A stretch of 64,000 bases of DNA from the NCBI RefSeq assembly GCF_001639145.1, contig NZ_LROY01000002.1:1396501-1460500 (forward strand), given 5' to 3'. The stretch comes from Microbulbifer sp. Q7. Lineage in GTDB: Bacteria; Pseudomonadota; Gammaproteobacteria; Pseudomonadales; Cellvibrionaceae. Below, piece after piece: positions 54,717 to 64,000 of the stretch. How positions within the stretch are numbered: the stretch's first letter is position 1; every line of letters starts with the position of its first letter. The notes beneath the pieces are model-generated. The model was not told the origin of the DNA. It made no database searches and worked only from the letters and a program-made list of their open reading frames with translations. The translations under genes and the position numbers were made by a program.

Positions 54717-56447
54717 TCAGAGGGGACGGATATGACTGACCATCAGTTGCAGAGACTGCCGCCCGCGAAATTCATTGATATCCAGCTTGAACGCCAGTTG
54801 GACCCTGTCCACCTGGGCGGGCCAGAAATCCGTATCAATATTGAAGGCAATAGCGTCGATCGCCTGTTGCGGCGCCGTCACCGGAGCCACAGTCATCTTC
54901 AGGTGGCGCTCGCCCACAATGCGCTGTTGCAGCAACAGGAACTCTCCATCAAATTCCGGTTCCGGAAAGGCCTGGCCCCAGGGAGCACAGGCGCGCAACA
55001 GCGCCGCCGTTTCCATGGAAAATTCCTGCGGTTGCAGCTCGCCGTCGGTTTCGATCACCGCCTGCAATTGCGATGCACTGAGGCGTGCGCGCACCGCCTG
55101 CTCAAAGGCGTCTGTGAACGCGGCCAGATGCTCCGCCGGCAGACTCAAGCCGGCCGCCATGGCATGACCGCCGAACTTGCTGATCAAGTGAGGATGGGTG
55201 GCCGCAACATCACTCAGGGCGTCGCGAATGTGTAACCCGGGAATCGAGCGCGCCGACCCCTTGACCAGGCCATTGTCGCCGTCGGCAAAAGCAATCACCG
55301 GGCGATGGAATTTTTCCTTGATACGACTGGCAAGAATACCCACCACCCCCTGGTGCCAGGCGCTGTCGTATAGACACAGGCTCCAGGGCAGCCCCTCCTC
55401 AGCCAGTTGCAGTTTTTCCAGCGCGGCCATGGCCTCCCGCTGCATCCCCGCTTCAATGGCCTTGCGATCCCGGTTGAGGCCGTCCAGCTCCGCGGCCAGC
55501 TCCCGGGCTTCTTCGGGATCAAGCGTCAGCAGGCAGCGAATACCGGTGCCGATATCGTCCAGTCGGCCGGCAGCGTTGATCCGCGGCCCCAGGATAAAGC
55601 CGATATCCGTGGTGGAAAGGCGGGCGCGGTCCCTGCCGGCGACATCCATCAGTGCCTGAATACCGGGGCGGCAGCGGCCCGCACGGATACGCGCAATCCC
55701 CTGATGCACCAGCACGCGATTGTTGTGGTCCAGAGGTACCAGATCGGCCACGGTGCCCAGCGCCACCAGATCCAGGTACTCGGCCATGTTCGGCACCGGT
55801 ATGCCAACCTCTTCAAACCAGCCCTGCTGTTGCAGCACACTCTTGAGCCGACTGAGCAGGTAAAAAATAACCCCGACGCCCGCGAGATTTTTGCTCGGAA
55901 AGTCGCAGTCGGGCTGGTTGGGATTGACGATGGCATCTGCATCGGGAAGTTCACTGCCGGGCAAGTGGTGGTCGGTCACGATCACCTTGAGGCCCGCGGC
56001 ACGGGCAGCTGCTACGCCTTCAATGCTGCTGATGCCATTGTCGACCGTAATCAGCAGATCCGGGTTGTATTCCCCTGCCACCTCGACGATTTCCGGGGTC
56101 AGCCCATAACCAAACTCGAAGCGGTTCGGCACCAGAAAATCCACCGCCCCGGCGCCCAGCGCACCCAGTGCCAGTACCGACAGGGTGCTGCTGGTGGCGC
56201 CATCGGCATCGAAGTCACCGACGATGAGAATTTTGTGCTGGTTGCGCACGGCCTCCACCAGCAGCGTTACCGCGGCGTCTACCCCGCGCATGGATGCAGG
56301 GCTGTGCAGGCGGGTCAGCTGGTGATCGAGCTCGTCGTCGCTGCGCACACCGCGTCCCAGCAACACCCGCTGCAGAATTTCTGGCGTGGAGGAAGTAAAA
56401 CGGCCAGAGGATAAATCCACTGGCCGCCGTTGAATAATCGGGTTCAT
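54717..56447 (-). CDS. recJ: Single-stranded-DNA exonuclease RecJ
   Basis: 5'-3' exonuclease of the RecF pathway and mismatch repair. The 576-residue protein has the DHH motifs: ILIVGDFDADGATSS (motif I), DLLITVDNGIS (II), VIVTDHHLPG (III), ALGTVADLVPL, GFILGPRINAAGRL, and the DHHA1 SKFGGHAMAAGLSL. It follows thrC by 96 bases and is separated from prfB by the accessory insert. Confidence 0.97.
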   Translation of the reverse strand: MNPIIQRRPVDLSSGRFTSSTPEILQRVLLGRGVRSDDELDHQLTRLHSPASMRGVDAAVTLLVEAVRNQHKILIVGDFDADGATSSTLSVLALGALGAGAVDFLVPNRFEFGYGLTPEIVEVAGEYNPDLLITVDNGISSIEGVAAARAAGLKVIVTDHHLPGSELPDADAIVNPNQPDCDFPSKNLAGVGVIFYLLSRLKSVLQQQGWFEEVGIPVPNMAEYLDLVALGTVADLVPLDHNNRVLVHQGIARIRAGRCRPGIQALMDVAGRDRARLSTTDIGFILGPRINAAGRLDDIGTGIRCLLTLDPEEARELAAELDGLNRDRKAIEAGMQREAMAALEKLQLAEEGLPWSLCLYDSAWHQGVVGILASRIKEKFHRPVIAFADGDNGLVKGSARSIPGLHIRDALSDVAATHPHLISKFGGHAMAAGLSLPAEHLAAFTDAFEQAVRARLSASQLQAVIETDGELQPQEFSMETAALLRACAPWGQAFPEPEFDGEFLLLQQRIVGERHLKMTVAPVTAPQQAIDAIAFNIDTDFWPAQVDRVQLAFKLDINEFRGRQSLQLMVSHIRPL

Positions 56448-56543
56448 CGCATCCGGTCGCTATCGATTTTGGGAATCCTGAGGCTGCCGGCATCCACCGG
56501 CAAACCACCATTCTAACCCCGACCGGCTGCCGCTAAAACGGGC

Positions 56544-57935
56544 TCAGCCGAATTGGCGAGAGATAAAATCGTGTACCGCAGAAAGGTCGTTTGGCAGAAC
56601 TTGCATCCGCTCTTCCCGCTCCAGCAGGTCTTGCATATGGTGCGGTAGCGGCACAGCGGTACCCGGCAACGCCTTATCGACCGCTTCACTGAATTTGGCC
56701 GGGTGCGCAGTGGCCAGGCAGACCATGGGTTCGGCACTGGATTTGCGCGCACGGCGCGCCGCCTCTACGCCAATGGCGGTGTGCGGATCCAGAAGGTATT
56801 CGGTGGACTCGAACACTGCGCGAATCACTTCCACGGTGCGCTCGTCCCCTACCCGCTCGGAAGCAAACAGGGTGCGAGCCCTGTCCAGAACGCCCTCATC
56901 CAGTTTCAGCGGCGCGCTGCGGTCGGCCAACAGCTCGGCCACCGCACTGCCATTACGGTCATACAGATCAAACAGCAGGCGCTCAAAGTTGCTGGAAACC
57001 ATGATATCCATACTGGGCGATAGGCTGTGCACCAGCGGCATGGGCGAATGATCGTTGGCACTGATACAACGATGCAGAATATCGTTGGCGTTGGTGGCGA
57101 TGACCAGCTGATTGATGGGCAAGCCCATACCACGAGCCAGATAACCGGCAAAAATATCGCCAAAATTGCCAGTGGGTACAGAAAAGTTCACCGGGCGATG
57201 TGGACCACCGAGGCTCAGGGCCGCGTAAAAGTAATACACGATCTGGGCCATGATGCGCGCCCAGTTGATGGAGTTCACCGCCACCAGGCGACGTCCATCG
57301 GGCAGAAACGACTGGTCCGCAAAGCTGGCCTTCACCATGTTCTGGCAATCGTCAAAATTACCTTCCAGCGCGATGTTGTACACGTTGTCCGACAGGACGG
57401 TGGTCATCTGTTTGCGCTGCACCTCCGACACGCGGTTGTGCGGATGCAAAATGAAAATGTCGATGTTTTCACAGTGCCGACAACCTTCGATCGCCGCCGA
57501 GCCGGTATCACCGGAGGTGGCCCCCAGAACCACCACTTTCTCACCGCGCTTTTTCAGCAGCAGGTCAAACAACTGCCCGAGGAATTGCAGGGCAAAATCC
57601 TTGAATGCCAGGGTTGGCCCCTGAAACAGCTCCAGCACCCACTCGTTGTGACCGGTCTGTACAAGCGGCGCAATCGCGGCGTGACGGAAGTTGGCGTAGG
57701 CGCGCTCGATCGCCCCGCGCATCTCGTCTTCGGTCAGGTCCTCGCGCACGAAGGGCCACATAATCCGAAAAGCCAGTTCCTGGTAATCCAGCCCGGCCAT
57801 CTCGGCAATTTCTTCACGACTGAACTGAGGCAGGTTTTCGGGAACATACAGGCCGCCATCACTGGCGAGGCCGGTGAGGACGGTATCGGCAAAACTGAGA
57901 GACGGCGCGCGGCCACGGGTGCTGACAAATTTCAC
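56544..57935 (-). CDS. thrC: Threonine synthase
   Basis: PLP enzyme converting O-phosphohomoserine to threonine. The 463-residue protein has the PLP lysine in GPTLAFKDFALQ, the Ser/Gly loop VVLGATSGDTGSAAIEG, and SVPTGNFGDIFAGYLA. It follows hom, giving the last steps of threonine synthesis in one place; thrB is not present in the window. Confidence 0.96.
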   Translation of the reverse strand: MKFVSTRGRAPSLSFADTVLTGLASDGGLYVPENLPQFSREEIAEMAGLDYQELAFRIMWPFVREDLTEDEMRGAIERAYANFRHAAIAPLVQTGHNEWVLELFQGPTLAFKDFALQFLGQLFDLLLKKRGEKVVVLGATSGDTGSAAIEGCRHCENIDIFILHPHNRVSEVQRKQMTTVLSDNVYNIALEGNFDDCQNMVKASFADQSFLPDGRRLVAVNSINWARIMAQIVYYFYAALSLGGPHRPVNFSVPTGNFGDIFAGYLARGMGLPINQLVIATNANDILHRCISANDHSPMPLVHSLSPSMDIMVSSNFERLLFDLYDRNGSAVAELLADRSAPLKLDEGVLDRARTLFASERVGDERTVEVIRAVFESTEYLLDPHTAIGVEAARRARKSSAEPMVCLATAHPAKFSEAVDKALPGTAVPLPHHMQDLLEREERMQVLPNDLSAVHDFISRQFG

Positions 57936-58014
57936 GTTATAGCTACTGACTTGATTTTTCTGGCTTGGTTTCTACTGACTGGGTTTTTGCTGGCTTGGGT
58001 AATGCCCGGAAATC

Positions 58015-58043
58015 GTGAAGTGGGTAACGGGTGCCCACTTCAC
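58015..58043. repeat. Intercistronic hairpin between hom and thrC
   Basis: Perfect 10-bp stem gtgaagtggg (58015-58024) / cccacttcac (58034-58043) with a 9-base loop. No T-run follows. It may be an RNA-processing or partial-termination element in the hom-thrC mRNA. Confidence 0.4.
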
Positions 58044-58078
58044 AATCCTCACCCGGCGAACGGGCGCAATGCAGGGGA

Positions 58079-59458
58079 TCAGCCCAGAGATTCTACGCGA
58101 ATACGCACAACCGGCCCCTGGATGCTCTCCAGGTCTTCGATCTGATTGACGGCTTCCTGCAGTTGCGCTTCTCGGGCACGGCTGGTGAGCAGCACCACAG
58201 GCACCAGCTCTTCATCTTCCGCCGGCTCATGCTGGATCAAGGCCTCAATGCTGATGCCCTGATCACTACAGATTTTGGCCACCTGGGACATGACCCCGGG
58301 CTTGTCAAAGGCAGAAATGCGCATGTAATAGCTGGTCTCTGCTTCCGCCATGGGCAGCACATCATCCAGATTACCCTGGCTGTCCTGGGTCACACCCGCT
58401 AGCGGCACACGCTGGTCGGGGCGTACATTCAGAGTCCGCGCCACATCGACAATATCCGCGATTACCGCAGACGCCGTTGCCTCGGCACCAGCGCCGGCAC
58501 CGTAATACAGGGTCGGCCCCACGGCATCGCCGTTGACCAGCACCGCGTTCATCACACCGTTGACATTGGCAATCAGACGACGCTGGGGAATCAGCGTCGG
58601 GTGTACCCGCAGCTCGACCCCTTCACTGGTGCGCCGGGCGATGCCCAGGTGCTTGATGCGATAGCCCAGTTCATCGGCGTACTGGATATCTTCTTTGGCC
58701 ACCCCGCTGATGCCCTCGGTATACACCTTGTCGAACGCCAGCGGCATGCCGAAGGCGAGAGAAGCCATGATGACCAGCTTGTGCGCCGCATCAATCCCCT
58801 CTACATCAAACGTCGGGTCTGCCTCGGCGTAACCCAGCGCCTGCGCCTGAGCCAGCGCTTCATCGAAGCTGCGCCCTTTCTCCCGCATTTCAGTCAGGAT
58901 GTAATTGCCGGTGCCATTAATGATGCCCGCCAGCCACTGGATGCGGTTGCCAACCAGCCCCTCGCGCAAGGATTTGATAATGGGGATACCGCCAGCGACG
59001 GCCGCTTCATAGGCGATGGTGACACCCTTGTCGGCCGCGGCTGCGAACAGTTCATTGCCGTGTTCGGCAATCAGCGCCTTGTTGGCGGTCACCACGTGCT
59101 TGCCGTTAGCTATGGCCGTCAACACCAGCTCACGGGCCACGGTGGTGCCGCCGATAAGCTCTACCAGTACATCCACATCGGGGTTATTGGCGACTTCGAA
59201 AATTTCCCGGGTGACATTCAGTGCCGTCATATCGCAATCGGAATTATCCCGGCGGGCACCCACCTGGATAATCTCCACCGGGCGTCCGCAGCGCGCGGCA
59301 ATCTCGTCGCCGTTGCGCGCCATCACGTTCACGGTACCGCTACCCACGGTTCCTAGCCCACAAATACCGATACGGACCGCGGGCAGTGCACCGGCGGCAT
59401 GGGTGTTTTCTAAAACCTCAGGGGCTCTCTTGGTGGCTTCGTCGGTGAATGCGCTCAC
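58079..59458 (-). CDS. hom: Homoserine dehydrogenase (with ACT domain)
   Basis: Reduces aspartate semialdehyde to homoserine. The 459-residue protein has the dinucleotide motif IGICGLGTVGSGTV (about 30-43), VTANKALIAEHG, the catalytic-domain segment AYEAAVAGGIPIIKSLREGL, and a C-terminal ACT domain (about 375-450) for likely threonine feedback. The start is GTG at 59458, preceded by an excellent GGAGGG site. It lacks an aspartokinase domain. Confidence 0.96.
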   Translation of the reverse strand: MSAFTDEATKRAPEVLENTHAAGALPAVRIGICGLGTVGSGTVNVMARNGDEIAARCGRPVEIIQVGARRDNSDCDMTALNVTREIFEVANNPDVDVLVELIGGTTVARELVLTAIANGKHVVTANKALIAEHGNELFAAAADKGVTIAYEAAVAGGIPIIKSLREGLVGNRIQWLAGIINGTGNYILTEMREKGRSFDEALAQAQALGYAEADPTFDVEGIDAAHKLVIMASLAFGMPLAFDKVYTEGISGVAKEDIQYADELGYRIKHLGIARRTSEGVELRVHPTLIPQRRLIANVNGVMNAVLVNGDAVGPTLYYGAGAGAEATASAVIADIVDVARTLNVRPDQRVPLAGVTQDSQGNLDDVLPMAEAETSYYMRISAFDKPGVMSQVAKICSDQGISIEALIQHEPAEDEELVPVVLLTSRAREAQLQEAVNQIEDLESIQGPVVRIRVESLG

Positions 59459-59644
59459 AACTTCCCTCCGCGCATGACTCTATGGAACACGGCGCAATAA
59501 CTGGCGTTAAAATCAAAAAAAGGTCGACAACCTTACTGAGATCAGGGGGAAATTGTCAATAAAATTGCGCAGGGCGATCAAACAATCGCCAGTGCAACCA
59601 GCGCCCCCCTACAGGCCAGTCCCTTTACCCTGACCGGCGCCCCT

Positions 59645-59675
59645 AAAAAGAAAAAGCCGGCATTTGCCGGCTTTT
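59645..59675 (-). terminator. Intrinsic terminator of dsbC
   Basis: Stem aaaagccggc (59652-59661) / gccggctttt (59666-59675) with a TTTTTCTTTTT tail in minus-strand sense, about 25 bases past the dsbC stop codon. It separates dsbC from hom. Confidence 0.88.
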
Positions 59676-59699
59676 CGGGGGACGGATATCTAGTGAACC

Positions 59700-60449
59700 T
59701 CAGATACCCAGTGCCTTCACCAGGGTTTCCGGCGGCAGATAGCCCGGTACGACCGTGCCATCCTCCATCACAATGGTCGGCGTGCCGCGCACATCGATCA
59801 CCTCGTTGCCCAGCTTGTACTGCGCGGCTACCGGATTGTTGTTGCACACTTTGAGCGGCACATTCTTGCGGTTTTTCAGATCGGTGAGCGTCTTGTTCGG
59901 ATCGTCCGCACACCAGGCGGTGGCCACCTTGCGGTAGCCGACCGAATTCAGGCCGGCGCGGGGAAACGCCAGATAACGCACCTCAATGCCGCGGCGATTC
60001 AGCTCGGGTACGTCGTCGTGCAACTTGCGGCAATAACCACAGTCCACGTCGGTAAACACGTAGATATGCGCCTTGGGCTTGCCCTTGGGGGAAAAGACGA
60101 TCATATCGTCCAGGTTCTGCTGGCCCATCACTACCGAGCGATGCCGCCCGCGACGCTGCTCGGAGAGATTGACCACTTTCTGCGGTCCCACTTCAAACAG
60201 ATCGCCCGCGATAAAGTGACCACCGTCTTTGGAAACGAACAGAACATTGCCGCCGTTTACGTCCACCTCATACAGGCCCGGCATTGGGCTCTCGCGCACA
60301 TCGCCGAACGTCGCCTGGGGGTTACCTGCGGCCAGCTTGGCCTTGATCTGTTTGGCAACAGCGGCATCCACATCTGCGAATGCGGCGTGTCCCGCCAATA
60401 GAGACACTGCGGCAACAAGAGCAGAAAGTGGCTTGGCAAGAAATGTCAT
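59700..60449 (-). CDS. dsbC: Thiol:disulfide isomerase DsbC
   Basis: Periplasmic dimeric disulfide isomerase. The 249-residue protein has a signal peptide (about 1-25, cleavage near HAAFA), an N-terminal dimerisation domain (about 27-90), and a thioredoxin domain with the active site VDCGYCRKLH. A second Cys pair (TAWCADD, KVCNNN) and a cis-Pro loop (VRGTPTIV) follow. It is encoded after xerD, as in E. coli. Confidence 0.96.
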   Translation of the reverse strand: MTFLAKPLSALVAAVSLLAGHAAFADVDAAVAKQIKAKLAAGNPQATFGDVRESPMPGLYEVDVNGGNVLFVSKDGGHFIAGDLFEVGPQKVVNLSEQRRGRHRSVVMGQQNLDDMIVFSPKGKPKAHIYVFTDVDCGYCRKLHDDVPELNRRGIEVRYLAFPRAGLNSVGYRKVATAWCADDPNKTLTDLKNRKNVPLKVCNNNPVAAQYKLGNEVIDVRGTPTIVMEDGTVVPGYLPPETLVKALGI

Positions 60450-60600
60450 GATTCGGTTCGCTCCAGATTATTCGTCATTTTCTGACCCGTTTTACGGCTA
60501 GGGGTTCAAGCCAGTATGGCACTTATATCGCACTTATCGTTTATTTGCGGATCGCCAAGGCGCGTTTTACTACAGGCAGGGCATAAATGCCATGCACAGC

Positions 60601-61503
60601 TCACCCTCTCGGGTGATGCTCCCCATGCAAAGCCTGCAGGCGGGCTCGCGCCACCGCGGTATAGATCTGTGTGGTGGAAAGATCGGAGTGACCCAGCAGC
60701 AGCTGCACCACCCGGAGATCAGCCCCGTGGTTCAGCAGGTGCGTGGCAAAAGCATGGCGCAGGGTGTGGGGTGACAAGGGCTTTTCGACGCCCGCCACCT
60801 TGGCCCAGTGCTTGATCCGATACCAGAACGTCTGGCGGGTCATTGCCTTGCCGGCACGCCCGGGAAAGCAGGCATCGCTCTCCCCCATCGCCAGAAGCTG
60901 AGGCCGCGCTGATCGCAGGTAGCGCTCCAGCCAGCGCTCCGCGGCCCGCCCCATGGGCACCAGGCGCTCCTTGCTGCCCTTGCCAAACACCCGCACTACG
61001 CCCTGGCGCAGGTTCAACTGGGACATGCTTAGCTCCACCAGTTCACTCACTCGCAAGCCACAGGCATAAAGCAGCTCGAACATGGCGCGATCGCGCAGGC
61101 CGATGGGTGTATCTGTGTCGGGCGCATCCAGCAACGCCTCCACATCCGCCTCCGACAGCGACTTCGGCAAGGGCTTGGGCACCTTGGGATTGTCGATCAA
61201 CGCAACCGGGTCGTGGTCGATCAAGCGCTGCCGCAGGCAGTGGCGATAGAAACTACGCAGTGCCGCCAGCGCGCGGGCACTGGAGCGGGCGGAATGACCG
61301 GCAGCGTGGCGGGCTCCGAGATAGGCCAGCACATCCTCCCTGGCTACCTGACCGAGATGCTTGCCCACCTGCTCACTGTAGGACGCAAAGCCTTTAAGGT
61401 CGCGCCCGTAGGCGGCGCGGGTATGTTCACTCACGCCGCGCTCGGCCCACAGCATATCCAGCCAGTTGCCAATCAGTTGTTGTGCATCGGGAAAAACATT
61501 CAT
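60601..61503 (-). CDS. xerD: Tyrosine recombinase XerD
   Basis: Resolves chromosome dimers at dif with XerC. The 300-residue protein has an N-terminal SAM-like core-binding domain (about 10-95) and a C-terminal catalytic domain with Arg in CGLRVSELVEL, His-x-x-Arg in HTLRHAFATHLL, GHSDLSTTQIY with the catalytic Tyr, and ARARLQALHGEHHPRG at the end, as in XerD. No integrase-type extension or att site is nearby. Confidence 0.96.
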   Translation of the reverse strand: MNVFPDAQQLIGNWLDMLWAERGVSEHTRAAYGRDLKGFASYSEQVGKHLGQVAREDVLAYLGARHAAGHSARSSARALAALRSFYRHCLRQRLIDHDPVALIDNPKVPKPLPKSLSEADVEALLDAPDTDTPIGLRDRAMFELLYACGLRVSELVELSMSQLNLRQGVVRVFGKGSKERLVPMGRAAERWLERYLRSARPQLLAMGESDACFPGRAGKAMTRQTFWYRIKHWAKVAGVEKPLSPHTLRHAFATHLLNHGADLRVVQLLLGHSDLSTTQIYTAVARARLQALHGEHHPRG

Positions 61504-61546
61504 TGACCCATTAAATCACAGGGCACGGGATAACGTGTTTTACAGG

Positions 61547-61583
61547 CATAAAAAAACCGGAGGCAAGCTCCGGTTTTTTTATG
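61547..61583. terminator. Bidirectional intrinsic terminator of the rpsP-rplS operon
   Basis: Stem ccggag (61557-61562) / ctccgg (61568-61573), extended by seven A and seven T on the flanks. It follows rplS (minus) by 14 bases and precedes xerD. Confidence 0.9.
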
Positions 61584-61596
61584 CGCAAGAAGAAAC

Positions 61597-61947
61597 TCAG
61601 CCGAGTTTTTCCTTGATACGTGCCGCTTTACCAGTCAGGTTGCGCAGGTAGTACAACTTGGCCTGACGAACGTCACCGCGACGCTTCACAGCAATGCTGT
61701 CTACCAGCGGGCTGTGAGTCTGGAAAGTACGCTCAACGCCCACACCGTGAGAGATTTTACGTACGGTGAAGGAAGAGTTCAGGCCGCGGTTACGCTTGCC
61801 AATTACCACACCTTCAAACGCCTGCAGACGCTCACGGTTACCTTCTTTTACCTTTACCTGAACGACAATGGTATCGCCCGGGGCAAACTCAGGCAGTTCG
61901 GCTTTGAGCTGCTCAGTTTCCAGCTGCTGAATGATTTTGTTGGTCAT
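61597..61947 (-). CDS. rplS: 50S ribosomal protein L19
   Basis: 116-residue ribosomal protein at the 30S-50S interface. Typical segments: [82 protein letters not shown] site lies before the ATG. Last gene of the ffh-rpsP-rimM-trmD-rplS block. Confidence 0.98.
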   Translation of the reverse strand: MTNKIIQQLETEQLKAELPEFAPGDTIVVQVKVKEGNRERLQAFEGVVIGKRNRGLNSSFTVRKISHGVGVERTFQTHSPLVDSIAVKRRGDVRQAKLYYLRNLTGKAARIKEKLG

Positions 61948-62025
61948 TTGGAGTTCTCCAAAAGGGTTTTGTGTAGCCTCACGGCTAGATCACCGGATTA
62001 CTCTCGCCTCCCGGCGAATCCGATA

Positions 62026-62811
62026 TTAATGCTTTTTCCCGGCCGACGGCTCCTGCAGAAATTCTTCCAGCAATTGCGTCTGCTCCGGGGTCAGCGCCAG
62101 CTTTTCCAGAAGGTCCGGCCTGCGCTGCTGCGTGCGCCCCAAGGCCTGCTTGAGGCGCCAGCGGCGTATCTTTTCATGGTTGCCAGAAAGCAGAACTTCC
62201 GGCACCCGGCTGCCCTGATAGTCTTCAGGGCGAGTGTAATGCGGGCAGTCGAGCAGTCCCTGGGCGAAGGAATCCTCCACCGCCGACTGATCGTGCCCCA
62301 GCGCGCCCGGTATCAGCCGCGTTACCGCGTCTACCAGCACCATGGCAGCGAGTTCACCACCACTCAGGACGTAATCCCCGATTGACCACTCTTCATCAAT
62401 CAGAGACTCGACCACACGCTCATCAACGCCCTCATAGCGCCCGGCCAGCAAGACCAGGTTGCCACTCTGGGCAAGGCTTTCCACACCGGCCTGATCCAGC
62501 TGTCGCCCCTGGGGTGACAGGTAAATAGACCTCGCGGGGCCAGACTCCTCCGCCCAGTTGCGCGCCTCGCGCAGTGCCTGGGTGAGCGGCTCCGCCAGCA
62601 TCACCATCCCGGGACCACCGCCGTAAGGGCGATCGTCCACCGTGCGATGCCGGTCGCTGGTGAAATCCCGGGGATTCCAGCAGCGCACCTCCAGCAAGCC
62701 ATCTTTCACCGCTCGCCCACTGATACCGTATTCGGTCAGTGCGGCAAACATCTCCGGAAAGATACTTACCAGGGCCACACGCCTGGGCTTAGCGACACGC
62801 TCAGCCGCCAT
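62026..62811 (-). CDS. trmD: tRNA (guanine-N1)-methyltransferase TrmD
   Basis: Adds m1G37 to tRNAs with G36, using SAM through a trefoil knot. The 261-residue product (ATG at 62811) has [38 protein letters not shown], the knot [20 protein letters not shown], and a C-terminal helical domain. Its start codon overlaps the rimM stop codon by one base (TGATG). An upstream in-frame ATG at 62829 is less likely. Confidence 0.96.
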   Translation of the reverse strand: MAAERVAKPRRVALVSIFPEMFAALTEYGISGRAVKDGLLEVRCWNPRDFTSDRHRTVDDRPYGGGPGMVMLAEPLTQALREARNWAEESGPARSIYLSPQGRQLDQAGVESLAQSGNLVLLAGRYEGVDERVVESLIDEEWSIGDYVLSGGELAAMVLVDAVTRLIPGALGHDQSAVEDSFAQGLLDCPHYTRPEDYQGSRVPEVLLSGNHEKIRRWRLKQALGRTQQRRPDLLEKLALTPEQTQLLEEFLQEPSAGKKH

Positions 62812-63374
62812 CAGAACTCGGGGTCCCAATCGACGGTTATCTGACCCGCGTCCAGATCAACGTTGGTGATGTATTCACCGGGCAAGTACGGAATCAGGCG
62901 CTCGCGCCCGTCGTCCCCACCACGCACCACCATGACATCGTTGGCGCCGGTCTCCATCAGTCGCACCACTTCGCCGAAACGAAATTCACGACCTTCAAAC
63001 TGGCTGACCACCTGCAGTCCCTGCAGCTGATGCCAATAGTATTCACCTTCTTCGAGCTGCGGCATTTCACTGCGCGCAACCGCAATATCTCTCTGGCAGA
63101 ACTGGGCCGCCAGGTCGCGGTCCTCTACCCCTTTGATATGAACGATCAGGCCTTTGCCGTGGCGCTTGCCGCCGTCGATATCGAGAGACTGCCACTGCCC
63201 TGCATCCTGCTTGCCACCTGCACCGGCGGGTTCAAGCCACCAGCGGGAAAACTGCAGGATATTGTCCATCGGCTCGGTAAAGGAATGCACCTTTACCCAA
63301 CCGCGTACCCCGTACACTGTGGTGATACGCCCGACGGTAACCAGATCTTCACCAACTACCGATTGCTCAACCAC
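62811..63374 (-). CDS. rimM: Ribosome maturation factor RimM
   Basis: Helps late 30S head assembly by binding S19. The 187-residue protein has the N-terminal domain [21 protein letters not shown] and the PRC-like C-terminal part [12 protein letters not shown], then [18 protein letters not shown]. The start is GTG at 63374 with a GGGGTA site upstream. It lies between rpsP and trmD. Confidence 0.95.
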   Translation of the reverse strand: MVEQSVVGEDLVTVGRITTVYGVRGWVKVHSFTEPMDNILQFSRWWLEPAGAGGKQDAGQWQSLDIDGGKRHGKGLIVHIKGVEDRDLAAQFCQRDIAVARSEMPQLEEGEYYWHQLQGLQVVSQFEGREFRFGEVVRLMETGANDVMVVRGGDDGRERLIPYLPGEYITNVDLDAGQITVDWDPEF

Positions 63375-63413
63375 AGAGATACCCCGGAATACAGACTATT
63401 GGGCAATAAGAGA

Positions 63414-63653
63414 TCAGGCAGATTCTTTCAGCAGTTTGCTGACGCGATCAGAAACCTGTGCGCCCTGGCCTACCCAGAACTCAACGCGTTCGCGATCAAC
63501 ACGCAGACGCTCTTCCTGACCACGGGCTACCGGGTTGAAGAAGCCAACACGCTCAATGAAACGACCGTCGCGGGATTTGCGGCTGTCAGTCACAGTCAGG
63601 TGATAAAACGGGCGCTTCTTTGCACCGCCACGAGCCAAACGAATGGTTACCAT
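63414..63653 (-). CDS. rpsP: 30S ribosomal protein S16
   Basis: 79-residue ribosomal protein. It opens [19 protein letters not shown], then [19 protein letters not shown], and the C-terminal helix [20 protein letters not shown]. The start at 63653 has a CAGGA site; an upstream in-frame ATG at 63677 would add an unfamiliar MLKLQDSY. Confidence 0.98.
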   Translation of the reverse strand: MVTIRLARGGAKKRPFYHLTVTDSRKSRDGRFIERVGFFNPVARGQEERLRVDRERVEFWVGQGAQVSDRVSKLLKESA

Positions 63654-63710
63654 GTAGCTATCCTGTAGTTTCAACACTCACCGGTCACCCTTTGCAACCG
63701 GCATATCCCG

Positions 63711-63756
63711 CCTCACGGCGGTATTTCAGAATTTGTCGCAACGGAACGTCACGACA
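63711..63756 (-). promoter_or_regulatory. Two hairpins in the rpsP leader
   Basis: In the rpsP leader, the minus strand shows ccgcc-gtga-ggcgg (63711-63724) and tttgtcg/cgacaaa (about 63731-63756). They could act in translational or transcript-end control; function is not shown. Confidence 0.3.
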
Positions 63757-63810
63757 AAATCTGCTTTTAAATCAACACTCAGCGGCCAGGGGCCAACTGA
63801 AAGGCGGCGT

Positions 63811-63839
63811 ATTCTAATGTACCGTTTCCGGTTTGTATA
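63811..63839 (-). promoter_or_regulatory. Candidate sigma-70 promoter of the rpsP operon
   Basis: Minus strand: -35 TATACA (63839-63834), 17-base spacer, -10 TAGAAT (63816-63811). It lies about 158 bases before the rpsP start, just past the ffh stop codon, so rpsP-rimM-trmD-rplS can be expressed separately from ffh. Confidence 0.55.
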
Positions 63840-63879
63840 GCAGCGAATAGAGCCGCCAGGCACCGCGCCGTGGGCGGGC

Positions 63880-64000
63880 TATTTCTTGCGGAATCCCGGC
63901 GGCAGACCGCCGGGCATACCGCCCAGCCCACCGGAACCGCCCATGCCACCGGCACCGCCACCCATTCCGGGAAGGCCACCGAGGCCACGCATCATTTTGC
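63880..64000 (-). CDS. ffh: C-terminal tail of signal recognition particle protein Ffh (partial)
   Basis: Forty complete codons to a TAG at 63880. The peptide is a Met/Gly-rich tail (KMMRGLGGLPGMGGG, ending LPPGFRKK), typical of the end of the Ffh M domain. The position next to rpsP agrees with the usual ffh-rpsP order. The GTPase and most of the M domain lie beyond the window. Confidence 0.85.

Noticed and set aside
54694..54725. Hairpin at the recJ 3' end (cccctct/agagggg)
   Set aside because: The loop is long (about 18 bases) and no T-run follows in either direction, so it was not called a terminator.
57027..58145. 372-codon open frame on the plus strand
   Set aside because: It is antisense to thrC and the hom-thrC spacer, with no family resemblance.
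60601..61503. XerD as a sign of an integrated element
   Set aside because: It has the length and motifs of housekeeping XerD and sits in the conserved xerD-dsbC neighbourhood, with no att-like repeats or phage genes.
63779..63988. 69-codon minus-strand frame at the right end
   Set aside because: It is out of frame with the Ffh C-terminal tail (KMMRGLGG...GFRKK), which fits the locus. It extends past the ffh stop codon into the promoter region.

Overview
The window is chromosomal DNA of a moderately GC-rich gammaproteobacterium. The block ygfZ-sdhE-ygfX-nadB-rpoE-mucA-mucB-rseC-(...)-mucD-lepA-lepB-DUF4845-rnc-era-recO matches the Pseudomonas algU/muc region. The xerD-dsbC-hom-thrC-recJ and ffh-rpsP-rimM-trmD-rplS orders are also typical of the class. 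Together with a pectinesterase and an AT-hook histone-like protein, this suggests a marine Cellvibrionales-type organism such as Microbulbifer; that assignment is inference. I found no rRNA, tRNA, CRISPR array, transposase or prophage gene.

Layout. Bases 1-4300 (+) hold the end of an RNase II/R-family enzyme, pepD, ybaK, a HAD phosphatase and rdgC. gnd follows on the minus strand. From 6.0 to 9.6 kb (+) there is an accessory envelope cassette: a PH-like membrane protein, two PliG-like secreted proteins flanking a secreted lipase-like hydrolase, and an MscS channel. From 9.6 to 14.5 kb (-) lie trpS, a tRNA-queuosine mannosyltransferase-like gene, a beta-hydroxyacid dehydrogenase, uppP and tsaB. 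Next come a histone H1-like gene, hemH, adk, mazG, relA and cysM (all -), and a GacS/BarA hybrid kinase (+).

From 25 to 38 kb (-) recO, era, rnc, DUF4845, lepB, lepA and mucD form one housekeeping block. It is separated from rseC-mucB-mucA-rpoE by mpaA (+) and ycjG (-), two peptidoglycan-recycling genes. A sigma-E-type promoter precedes rpoE, and nadB diverges from it. Then follow ygfX-sdhE, ygfZ, two different uracil-DNA glycosylases, a phytase-like esterase, yajQ, yaeQ, and a four-gene lemA/TPM/TPM/PDZ run (+). lysS and prfB come next, prfB with the classic programmed +1 frameshift. A 3.6-kb accessory insert (pectinesterase, lipoprotein, LysE and EamA transporters) sits before recJ. The rest is thrC, hom, dsbC, xerD, rplS, trmD, rimM, rpsP and the tail of ffh.

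Most genes are housekeeping and well supported. The parts most worth a second look are the PliG/lipase cassette (6.0-8.6 kb), mpaA-ycjG inside the sigma-E locus, the degenerate ATP-binding domain of the GacS-like kinase, the probable mucA-proximal sigma-E promoter, the MITE/REP-like element between lysS and prfB, and the accessory insert between prfB and recJ.
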